In this document: piece by piece, positions 34,155-43,449 of the stretch | Layout of the letters: each line of letters opens with the position of its first letter | How positions within the stretch are numbered: the first letter of the stretch is position 1 | NCBI RefSeq assembly: GCF_024345225.1 | Contig: NZ_BROD01000001.1 | Coordinates: forward strand, 372,001-436,000 | DNA: 64,000 bases | Direction of reading: 5' to 3' | DNA from: Clostridium sp. TW13 | GTDB taxonomy: Bacteria > Bacillota > Clostridia > Clostridiales > Clostridiaceae | Program-made: the position numbers and the translations under genes | The notes under the pieces: generated by a model | The model's input: the letters and a program-made list of their open reading frames with translations, nothing else | Told to the model about the DNA's origin: nothing | Databases searched by the model: none

Positions 34155-34877
34155 ATGGAGATAAAAGAAGTTCACAGTTTTGATATTTATACAGAACCTG
34201 AGTTTATAGAAGTACAGAATACACTGCAAGAACAAATTGTGCTAAAGAATTCTTTTAATAAGGATAATATTAATTTAGTTGCAGGAGTTGATTTAGCTTA
34301 TTGGGAAGAAGGAAATAAGCAGTATGGAACCTGTTGTATAGTTGTTATTGATTATAATACCAAAGAGGTAGTTGAAAAAGTTAATAGTGTAGGGGAGATA
34401 AAAGTGCCATATATACCTGGATTTTTAGCATTCAGAGAATTGCCTTTAGTTATTGAAGCTTCAAAAAAATTAGTAGTGGAACCGGATATATTTATTTTTG
34501 ATGGGAACGGATATCTACATTTTAATCATATGGGAATAGCTACACATGCATCATTTTTCTTAAACAAGCCTACTATAGGAGTTGCAAAAAGTTATTTAAA
34601 GATTAATGGAGTGGATTTTAATACTCCAGAAAATGAAGAAGGCTCATATACGGATATTATAATAAACGGAGAAGTATATGGTAGAACTCTTAGAACAAGA
34701 AAGGATGTAAAGCCTATATTTGTATCATGCGGAAATAATGTTGATTTAGAAACTTCTATAGAAATAGTACTAAACTTAGTTAACAATGAAAGTAGAGTAC
34801 CAATTCCAACTAGATTAGCTGATTTAGAAACACATAGAATGAGAACTGTGTATAAAGATGGGAAACTAGTTAAGTGA
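34155..34877 (+). CDS. nfi: Endonuclease V
   Basis: 240 residues. Cuts DNA (or RNA) one base 3' of deoxyinosine. Family blocks: LVAGVDLAYW (metal-binding Asp, about res 43), VPYIPGFLAFRELP with the strand-wedging region (about res 87-101), DGNGYLHFNHMGIATHASF (Asp about 117, His about 127), GVAKSYL and the RVPIPTRLADLETH end. Full family length. Start ATG at 34155 after AAGAGGATA. Single gene. Confidence 0.93.
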   Translation: MEIKEVHSFDIYTEPEFIEVQNTLQEQIVLKNSFNKDNINLVAGVDLAYWEEGNKQYGTCCIVVIDYNTKEVVEKVNSVGEIKVPYIPGFLAFRELPLVIEASKKLVVEPDIFIFDGNGYLHFNHMGIATHASFFLNKPTIGVAKSYLKINGVDFNTPENEEGSYTDIIINGEVYGRTLRTRKDVKPIFVSCGNNVDLETSIEIVLNLVNNESRVPIPTRLADLETHRMRTVYKDGKLVK

Positions 34878-34965
34878 AAAATTGAGACTAAGAAAGTCAG
34901 ATAGTAAAAATGATTCAAAGCAAAAAAGGTAGATTTTAAATTTTTAGAGAAGAAGAGTGATTTAA

Positions 34966-35421
34966 ATGAATTATAATGTTATATATTCTGTTAATTATTT
35001 CAATATGCCCATAATTGTATATATAACTTTAGTTATAACTATATCTATTGTAGTGTTTCTTATTCGTAAGCACAAAGATATAGAAAATCGGAATATAATA
35101 AGAGGGGTTATACCTCCTGGAGTTCTTGTTGGGATATTTGCTATAGCAAGTTTATATTCTTATTTAAATAATATACATTCATTGAAAAATGGGAACTATA
35201 ACGTTATAGAAGGAAAAGTAGAAAGTTTTTCTCCAGCAGCATCTAGCTATAAAGGCATTGAATCATTCCAAGTTGACTCGAAAACATTCGAGTATTCCAA
35301 TTCATCTATTAATGGAGGATTAAATCACTCGGTTTTTAATATTGAAGGCATGAAAAATGGGAGTATGGTAAGGATATGTTATAGAAATGATGCAATTCTA
35401 AGGCTTGAAGTTAGAAAATAA
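34966..35421 (+). CDS. Small membrane protein, DUF3592-like, unknown function
   Basis: 151 residues with two hydrophobic helices (about res 14-34 and 47-66) and an extracytoplasmic or cytoplasmic beta-rich tail beginning NVIEGKVESFSP, ending in GSMVRICYRNDAILRLEV. Two-helix proteins with this type of tail are common in Firmicutes without assigned role. Start after GAAGAGTGATTTAA. Followed by an inverted repeat. Confidence 0.68.
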   Translation: MNYNVIYSVNYFNMPIIVYITLVITISIVVFLIRKHKDIENRNIIRGVIPPGVLVGIFAIASLYSYLNNIHSLKNGNYNVIEGKVESFSPAASSYKGIESFQVDSKTFEYSNSSINGGLNHSVFNIEGMKNGSMVRICYRNDAILRLEVRK

Positions 35422-35448
35422 CATAGCTCGATTACATTTCATAGAAGG

Positions 35449-35488
35449 ATGTCATTGTATAGAGGTGCTATTCCTCATACAATGACAT
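35449..35488. terminator. Inverted repeat after small membrane protein gene
   Basis: ATGTCATTGTAT / ATACAATGACAT, 12-bp perfect stem with an inner AGAGG/CCTC pairing. The following bases are TTGCTTG, a weak T-run, so terminator use is likely but not sure. Confidence 0.6.
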
Positions 35489-35596
35489 TTGCTTGTCCAA
35501 AAATATAAAGTAATTTGTTTGATTATTTTTAGAACAGCAATATTAAGTAAATGATAATAAATCAACGTATGCTGCCTTGTTTGATATTTTTTCTAA

Positions 35597-36700
35597 TTAG
35601 TCAGGTATTACCCTTATAAGAGGAGAGTTAACACCACTTCCTATATCAACTCTAAAGATATATGTGCCAGAATTATAAACCTTTAGATGTATATTTGGAG
35701 GATTATTTCCGTTACTCATAAATGTTTGTACAGTTGAATGATTGTAAGAGATATTAGATATAGGGGATATAGGATTTGAACTATACAATCCAAAGTTATA
35801 TTTTGACCAGTTTTGATCAGCTACCTTGAATTCATACTCTCCATTATTTTTTGAGCTATCTAGGTATACCTTAGTTTCAAATACTCCATTTCCATTGTAG
35901 GTGAATTGATTATTAGCTTCCCAGTTATTGAAAGAGCCTCTTAAATATATAGGAGCTAAAATTGGATTTGGTATGTCCACCCCTTTTTGAAGTGTGTTTA
36001 TCATATCCTGAGTTAGATATCTAGTGTGAATTGTTTGAAGTGCCAATTCAGGATATTGTTGAGATTCATAGGCATTTTTTAAGGCTGTAAAGGTAGAAGA
36101 AGTTATTGCGCCAGGCAATACAGGGGATAGTTGTTTTTCAATCTGACCTTTATCTTCAAATTCGTATACAAGAATTTCAGGTAGGTTACTTTGAAGAATT
36201 TTATTATCTATATCTTCTTCAGAAGGATTTGTACCGCATAGTGGTCTAAAATAATTTCTTAAGAATTGTCTGTAAGTTAAGTCTATAACAATATGTTTTA
36301 TACTGCCATCTGACATTTTTGCTCTTAGAAGATTATATTCATGACCAGAATACATTTGAGAGTCCATTCTTGTTTCAACATAAATTCCGTTATCAATTAA
36401 AATTTTTTGAAAAACAATACTTGATACTCCGCAGCTTCCGTATCGTAACATATAAGCTTCATCTTTGCATTGTAAGTCTTTTATTTCTTTTACCATTTTT
36501 ATGATTTGTGCTTTGTTGCTTTGAAATATAGTATTAATCTTTTGTTTGATTTCATCTATACTATTGTATTTTAAATCTACAGCAGTACTAGATACGTTAG
36601 ATTGCTTAGGTACATTAGTGGTATTAGCTTTAGCAGTTATATTTAAAGCTGAGCTTGATACAAAAGTTAAAGCTAATACAAGTGTTAATAATCTTTTCAT
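35597..36700 (-). CDS. Secreted papain/transglutaminase-like protein with starch-binding-like domain
   Basis: 367 residues: signal peptide (to about res 26), then a domain with a Cys-His-Asp order: GSCGVSS (Cys about res 88), SGHEYNLL (His about 123), VIDLTYRQF (Asp about 140), the order seen in papain-fold/transglutaminase-like hydrolases. The C-terminal 120 residues (IYLRGSFNNWEANNQF..., YEFKVADQNWSKYNFG) match pullulanase-type carbohydrate-binding modules. So it may act on a substrate held near a glucan. The domain pairing is unusual. Start after TTGGAGGGTATTT. Monocistronic. No enzymatic activity is proven. Confidence 0.72.
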   Translation of the reverse strand: MKRLLTLVLALTFVSSSALNITAKANTTNVPKQSNVSSTAVDLKYNSIDEIKQKINTIFQSNKAQIIKMVKEIKDLQCKDEAYMLRYGSCGVSSIVFQKILIDNGIYVETRMDSQMYSGHEYNLLRAKMSDGSIKHIVIDLTYRQFLRNYFRPLCGTNPSEEDIDNKILQSNLPEILVYEFEDKGQIEKQLSPVLPGAITSSTFTALKNAYESQQYPELALQTIHTRYLTQDMINTLQKGVDIPNPILAPIYLRGSFNNWEANNQFTYNGNGVFETKVYLDSSKNNGEYEFKVADQNWSKYNFGLYSSNPISPISNISYNHSTVQTFMSNGNNPPNIHLKVYNSGTYIFRVDIGSGVNSPLIRVIPD

Positions 36701-37216
36701 AAATACCCTCCATTTGATTAATAAAATTTTATAAAGCAGAAGCCTTTGAGAGCATCATACTTTTCAAGAATATTATACCATTGTATGAAAATGTGCTCAA
36801 ATAATCAGTGGCACATTGTAAAATTAATATGCGTTAAATATAATACAGTTGTATTAATCTAGAGTGAAAATATTAAAGCCTAAGAAAAGCTTTAATATGT
36901 AAGAGAATTCTTTATATAAATTTTGAATTCAAATAATAGCCAAACAAATTGTATAAAGTGGTCAATATGGTATAATGATTCATATGATATAGAATAAAAA
37001 TTACAATGGTTGCTATAACCTAGTATTTTATGATTATAGAAGTATAAAAATAACTAGATACCATTTGAAACCGCATAAACACTATAAATATTTATATATG
37101 TTTATATTTATATGTTTATATATAATTATAGGTAAACATTTATATATATAAATTAAAATTAACATAAGACTAAGTTTTATGGAAAAATAAAAGAGAGAAA
37201 AGAAAGGAAGAATAGC
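36701..37216. other. Gene-free region with AT-rich self-complementary run and promoter
   Basis: 516 bases between divergent genes. A promoter-like TTGTAT (36949-36954), 16-base spacer, TATAAT (36971-36976) would start the pepD transcript about 235 bases before its start codon. The interval 37080-37160 is nearly pure A/T with repeated TATTTATATATG/TTTATATTTATATG units that can fold on themselves. No gene seen. Confidence 0.55.
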
Positions 37217-38668
37217 ATGAGAGTTTTAGAAAAATTAGAACCACAAAAAGTTTTTAAATATTTTGAAGAGATGTCCATGATACCTAGAGGATCAGGAAAC
37301 GAAAAAGAAATCAGTGATTATTTAGTTAAGTTTGCAAAGGATAGAAATCTAGAAGTAGTTCAAGATTCAGCCTTAAATGTTATTATCACAAAGCCAGCTT
37401 CAAAGGGATATGAGAATGTACCAGGAGTAATACTTCAAGGACATATGGATATGGTTTGTGAAAAAAATAAGGATACACAACATGATTTTGAAAAAGACCC
37501 ACTAAAGCTTAGAATTGATGGAGATTATGTTTACGCTACTGATACAACTTTAGGAGCAGACAATGGAATTGCTGTTGCTTATGCTTTAGCTATTTTAGAT
37601 GATGATTCAATCGAACATCCTATGCTACAAGTATTAGTTACAACTGATGAAGAAACAGGCATGGGCGGAGCTATGAATTTAGATCCAACTGTTATAAAAG
37701 GAAAATATCTATTGAATTTAGATTCAGAAGAAGAAGGAAAATTCCTTGTTTCTTGTGCAGGAGGGTTAAGAACTAAAGTCAATTTAGGAATAAACTTTAC
37801 AGATGCAGCTAGAAAGCTTGTGAAGATAGACCTTAAGGGATTACAAGGTGGCCACTCTGGAATGGAAATCATAAAGCAAAGAGGCAACTCAAATAAACTG
37901 ATAGGTAGAATTTTAAATGAAATAGATAACGCTGTGGATTTTAATCTTGTTTCTTTAAATGGAGGCTCAAAAAATAATGCAATCCCAAGAGAAGCAGAAG
38001 CAATAATTGCTGTAGAGGAAGCGGCTATAAACCAAGTTAAAGAGATAGTAAGCAAAGCGGAAACTGAGTTTAAAAACGAACTAAAGGGTATAGATGATAA
38101 TCTAATTGTAGAAGTTGTTGATTTAGAAGAAAATTCAACAAAGGTTATGGATAAGGACACTACAAAGAAGGCAATAGCATTATTAACCTTAATACCTGAT
38201 GGTGTGGATACTATGAGCATGGATATAAAGGACTTGGTTCAAAGTTCAACTAATATAGGTATAGTAAAGACAAAGGAAAATGATATTGAGTTTGATAGTG
38301 CTACAAGAAGTTCTGTTGGAAGCTTAAAATTTGCTATAGTAGATAGAATAACTAAGTTAGCAGAATTAGTTGGTGCTGAGATATCAACTTCAGGAGATTA
38401 TCCAGAATGGCAATATGACAAAGATTCAAAGCTTAGAATCTTATGTGAAAAGGTTCATAAAGAATTGACTGGAAAGGATGCTGAAATAGTAGCTTTACAT
38501 GCAGGTTTAGAGTGTGGTCTATTTAAAGAAAAGTTACATGATGTGGATATGATTTCTTTTGGTCCTAACCTTTATGATGTTCATACTCCAAATGAGCATA
38601 TGAGTATAAGTTCAGTACAAAATGTATGGAAGCTTTTGTTAGAGATTTTAAAGAACATCAAAGCATAA
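37217..38668 (+). CDS. pepD: Aminoacyl-histidine dipeptidase PepD (M20C)
   Basis: 483 residues, full length. Hydrolyses Xaa-His and other dipeptides with two Zn ions. Metal ligands are seen in LQGHMDMVCE (His about res 77), GADNGIAVA (Asp about 116) and TDEETGMGGA (Glu pair about 144-146); a dimerisation lid domain occupies the middle (GLQGGHSGMEI). Start ATG after AAAGGAAGAATAG. Monocistronic, ends with a strong terminator. The 230-base AT-rich leader is described separately. Confidence 0.95.
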   Translation: MRVLEKLEPQKVFKYFEEMSMIPRGSGNEKEISDYLVKFAKDRNLEVVQDSALNVIITKPASKGYENVPGVILQGHMDMVCEKNKDTQHDFEKDPLKLRIDGDYVYATDTTLGADNGIAVAYALAILDDDSIEHPMLQVLVTTDEETGMGGAMNLDPTVIKGKYLLNLDSEEEGKFLVSCAGGLRTKVNLGINFTDAARKLVKIDLKGLQGGHSGMEIIKQRGNSNKLIGRILNEIDNAVDFNLVSLNGGSKNNAIPREAEAIIAVEEAAINQVKEIVSKAETEFKNELKGIDDNLIVEVVDLEENSTKVMDKDTTKKAIALLTLIPDGVDTMSMDIKDLVQSSTNIGIVKTKENDIEFDSATRSSVGSLKFAIVDRITKLAELVGAEISTSGDYPEWQYDKDSKLRILCEKVHKELTGKDAEIVALHAGLECGLFKEKLHDVDMISFGPNLYDVHTPNEHMSISSVQNVWKLLLEILKNIKA

Positions 38669-38764
38669 TAATATATTTAGTATATACAATAAAATGGCTT
38701 GAGTTTTAGTAAATCTAAACCATTCTTCAAGAAATAGTAATAATAGAATATATAATAATGTAGT

Positions 38765-38803
38765 AAAGGGATTTATGAAAAAATATTTCATAAATCCCTT
38801 TTG
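38765..38803 (+). terminator. Terminator of pepD
   Basis: 16-bp perfect stem AAAGGGATTTATGAAA / TTTCATAAATCCCTTT with a 5-base loop, followed by TTGAATTT. Symmetric enough to act in both directions. Confidence 0.85.
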
Positions 38804-38885
38804 AATTTAAAATAATTAAAAAAATAAGTAATATATATATTCAATTTTTAATAAATATAGTGTATAGAGATTGGGAGGTGAGACA

Positions 38886-39587
38886 ATGAGGTACACAAGA
38901 TATAACATAAAAAAGAAAAAAGATTGGAGTAATATTATAGCTATAACATTGATTATAGTTGTGGCTATAGTTGGGGGAACGGTTCTGGCTAAAATTATTT
39001 ATAATGGAGAAACACCTAAAGATAATAAGAATATTATTCAACCTATTAATAATAAAGATAAAAATAATGAGAAGAGTACCAATGATACGAATAATGTTAG
39101 CATGATTCAATGTGGTTACTTTGCCAAAAAGGAAAATGCAGATGATACAAAAAAGAAGCTTTCAGATAGCAATTTAAAAGCTGTAGTGCTTAAGGATAAT
39201 GAGAAATTTAGAGTTGTTGCATACATTGGAGAAGATAAAAGTTCTGATGACATAGCTAAGTCTCTAAATGAAAAGCAAATTAATTTTATGAAAGTCATGT
39301 TTTCAATCCCTAAAAATAAAAATGTTGACAATCAAATTGGAGAAATTGTTAACGGATATTTAAAATTATTAAATACTATAAATAAGCAAGATGTTAAATC
39401 AATAAAAACAAATGAATTTAAAAAATGGGTAGCAGGATTAGAAAACATAGATAAGGGAGATAATATAAATACTTTAAAGGAATTAAAAGATAATATAAAG
39501 GCTTTGCCAGATGAAATAACCAAAGATAATTCAGAAGCGATTTATAGCGAAATATTTAAGGTTATAAATTCTTATAAAATTTCATAA
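38886..39587 (+). CDS. Membrane-anchored SPOR-domain protein
   Basis: 233 residues: short basic N-terminus, one hydrophobic helix (about res 16-38), then a Lys/Asn-rich linker and a SPOR domain (VSMIQCGYFAKKENADDTKKKL, about res 75-145), which binds denuded peptidoglycan glycans at division or cortex sites. Helical C-terminal part. The ATG at 38886 follows GGGAGGTGAGAC. It is just before maf-radC-mreBCD, a position common in Clostridium, consistent with a cell-wall role. Confidence 0.9.
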   Translation: MRYTRYNIKKKKDWSNIIAITLIIVVAIVGGTVLAKIIYNGETPKDNKNIIQPINNKDKNNEKSTNDTNNVSMIQCGYFAKKENADDTKKKLSDSNLKAVVLKDNEKFRVVAYIGEDKSSDDIAKSLNEKQINFMKVMFSIPKNKNVDNQIGEIVNGYLKLLNTINKQDVKSIKTNEFKKWVAGLENIDKGDNINTLKELKDNIKALPDEITKDNSEAIYSEIFKVINSYKIS

Positions 39588-39605
39588 TTATAGATTTTTT
39601 TATTG

Positions 39606-39655
39606 AGTGTCAAGATAAATTTAACTTTTTTTATCTTGGCACTTATAAAATTTCT
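39606..39655 (+). terminator. Probable terminator after SPOR gene
   Basis: AGTGTCAAGATAAA / TTATCTTGGCACTT stem with a G-U pair, then TATAAAATTTCTTTT. Confidence 0.65.
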
Positions 39656-39744
39656 TTTAACAACTATTATATACACTTGTTTACAATTAAATTAAATGAT
39701 AAACTATATAAGATATAATACAAAAAGACGTAGGATGTGATTAT

Positions 39745-40311
39745 TTGAACGTAGTATTAGCTTCAGCTTCTATAAGAAGGCAAGAACTTTTAGAGAGACT
39801 TTATAAGGAATTCACAATAATTGTTTCAGATTTTGATGAATCAAGTGTTGTATATAAGGGTATTCCAGAAGAATATGTAAAAGAATTATCTAAAGGTAAG
39901 GCAATGGCTGTATGCAAAAACATAAATGAGCCATCTATTATAATTGCGGCAGATACTATAGTGGTCTATAATAATGATGTCTTATTAAAACCAAAGGATG
40001 AAAAAGATGCATACGAAATGCTGAAAAAGCTTAGTGGAAATCTTCACTATGTATATTCAGGTATAACAGTAGTCAATACTTATAATAATAAGATTATAAG
40101 TGAATCAGTGGAAACACAAGTAAAATTTTCAGATTTAAATGATGCAGAGATAAATGAATACATAAAAACTGGAGAACCTATGGATAAATCAGGGGCTTAT
40201 GGTATTCAAGGTTATGGCGGAGTGTTTGTTGAAAAAATAAACGGATGCTATTATAATGTGGTAGGACTACCACTTAATAAGCTTAAAGAAATCATTAAAA
40301 GAATTTCTTAG
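39745..40311 (+). CDS. maf: Maf-family nucleoside triphosphate pyrophosphatase
   Basis: 188 residues. Hydrolyses NTPs (dTTP/UTP or modified pyrimidine nucleotides in characterised members) to NMP and pyrophosphate. Blocks: VLASASIRRQELL (N-terminal SASxRR loop), SDFDE, AADTIVV (metal-binding Asp about res 73), KSGAYGIQGYGG. Start is TTG, after TAGGATGTGATTA; this gives the MNVVLASAS start expected for the family. First gene of the maf-radC-mreBCD set. Confidence 0.93.
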   Translation: MNVVLASASIRRQELLERLYKEFTIIVSDFDESSVVYKGIPEEYVKELSKGKAMAVCKNINEPSIIIAADTIVVYNNDVLLKPKDEKDAYEMLKKLSGNLHYVYSGITVVNTYNNKIISESVETQVKFSDLNDAEINEYIKTGEPMDKSGAYGIQGYGGVFVEKINGCYYNVVGLPLNKLKEIIKRIS

Positions 40312-40344
40312 GAGGGATGGGTCTTAATAAAAAGGAGTATGTTA

Positions 40345-42061
<1,717 letters not shown>

Positions 42062-42066
42062 ATAAC

Positions 42067-42924
42067 ATGAAGTTTTTCAAAAATAAACTGGCAGTAACTA
42101 TTATAGTACTGTCAGTTACATTTTTAGGCGTAATTGTTTATAGTGTGAAGAGTGATAAGTTAAGTGTTTTTTCAAGCGCTACAGGTACTGCGTTAAACCC
42201 TGTTCAAAAGTTATTTTTTTCAATCAACGATAAAATAAAAAATGAAGTTCAATATTTATTTAATTTTTCTAATATTAGAAAAGAAAATGATGATTTAAAG
42301 AAAAGAAATGTAGAATTAGAGAATCAATTAATAGAATATGATTCTTTAAAAAAGCAAAATGATGATTTTAGAAAAGTTCTGAATTTTGCTGATCAAAATA
42401 AAGCTTATAATTATGTTGGAACCAGCATAATTGGTGTAAGTGGAGGAAGCTTTACTAATGGATATTTTATAGATAAGGGGACTGACCAAGGGCTAACAAA
42501 GGACATGGTTGTGATTTCTGAATTAGGTTTAGTAGGAAAGATAACTGAGGTTCATAATAATTGGTCCAAAATAGAAACTCTAATCAATGAAAATATAGCG
42601 GTTGTAGGTAAAGATGTTACTACAAATGAAAGTGGTATTGTGCAAGGATTTGTAGATAGTAAAAATAATAATTTAGCAAAAATAGAGCAGCTACCTATAA
42701 ATTCTACAATTAAGGCTGGAGATGTAATCACAACATCAGGCTTAGGAAAAGCTTATCCATCTGATATTAGAATAGGTCAAGTTACTTCAGTAGAAGAAGA
42801 CAAAGTAAAAGTTATGAAGACAGCTACAATCAAACCATACGTAGATTTTAATAAACTTCAAAGTTTATTTGTGCTTATTCCTAAAGAAAAGAGGAATATA
42901 ACTGACGATGGTGTGAAATATTAG
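42067..42924 (+). CDS. mreC: Rod shape-determining protein MreC
   Basis: 285 residues: a single N-terminal membrane helix (about res 8-25), a coiled coil (ENDDLKKRNVELENQLIEYDSLK, about 72-94), and a C-terminal beta-barrel region (GTDQGLTKDMVVISELGLVGKI; GDVITTSGLGKAYPSDIRIGQV). It links MreB to the penicillin-binding proteins outside the membrane. Starts 5 bases after mreB; its site lies inside the mreB end (AAAGAGGCTAG). Confidence 0.96.
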   Translation: MKFFKNKLAVTIIVLSVTFLGVIVYSVKSDKLSVFSSATGTALNPVQKLFFSINDKIKNEVQYLFNFSNIRKENDDLKKRNVELENQLIEYDSLKKQNDDFRKVLNFADQNKAYNYVGTSIIGVSGGSFTNGYFIDKGTDQGLTKDMVVISELGLVGKITEVHNNWSKIETLINENIAVVGKDVTTNESGIVQGFVDSKNNNLAKIEQLPINSTIKAGDVITTSGLGKAYPSDIRIGQVTSVEEDKVKVMKTATIKPYVDFNKLQSLFVLIPKEKRNITDDGVKY

Positions 42925-42940
42925 TAGGGAGGGTATGAAA

Positions 42941-43441
42941 ATGAAGAAGCTTATACTCGCGCTAATTTGTGTAGTACTGTTAATAATAGATAATTCTATA
43001 ATGCCGTTTATTGCTATAAGCGGTTATTATCCTAGTTTGTTATTTTGTTTTGTTATAACATTTTCTATTGTAAATGGGAAATGGGATGCAGTTTATTTAG
43101 GTGTTGTAAGTGGATTATTACAAGATGTCTATTTTATGAATGCCTTTGGAATTAACTCATTAACAAATTTACTGTTATGCTATATTGCAGCAGTAATAGG
43201 AGAAGGAATATTTAAAAACAAAAGATTAATACCAATATTAATTTCATTCGCTGCTACTATAGTAAAGTATGTAGCAATATTTGTGATATTTTATTTCCTT
43301 AAAGTTAGATTTGATTTTGATAAGATGGTGATTATTATGGCTATATATAACCTTATTTTTACATTCTTAATCTATAATAAAATCTACAAATTATCTAATA
43401 ATAATATTATGAAGGAGCAATGGGATTTTAGGAAAAAATAG
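42941..43441 (+). CDS. mreD: Rod shape-determining protein MreD
   Basis: 166 residues with five to six hydrophobic helices; matches MreD by position, size and the GLLQDVYFMNAFGINSL segment. Membrane partner of MreC. ATG at 42941 is 7 bases after GGGAGGG; the ATG at 42935 is too close. Ends 8 bases before the first PBP2 gene. Confidence 0.92.
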   Translation: MKKLILALICVVLLIIDNSIMPFIAISGYYPSLLFCFVITFSIVNGKWDAVYLGVVSGLLQDVYFMNAFGINSLTNLLLCYIAAVIGEGIFKNKRLIPILISFAATIVKYVAIFVIFYFLKVRFDFDKMVIIMAIYNLIFTFLIYNKIYKLSNNNIMKEQWDFRKK

Positions 43442-43449
43442 GTGGTTAG

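Noticed and set aside
37579-38220. 213-residue open frame on the minus strand
   Set aside because: It lies wholly inside pepD, antisense, with no ribosome binding site; pepD is a full-length conserved enzyme. A shadow of codon composition.
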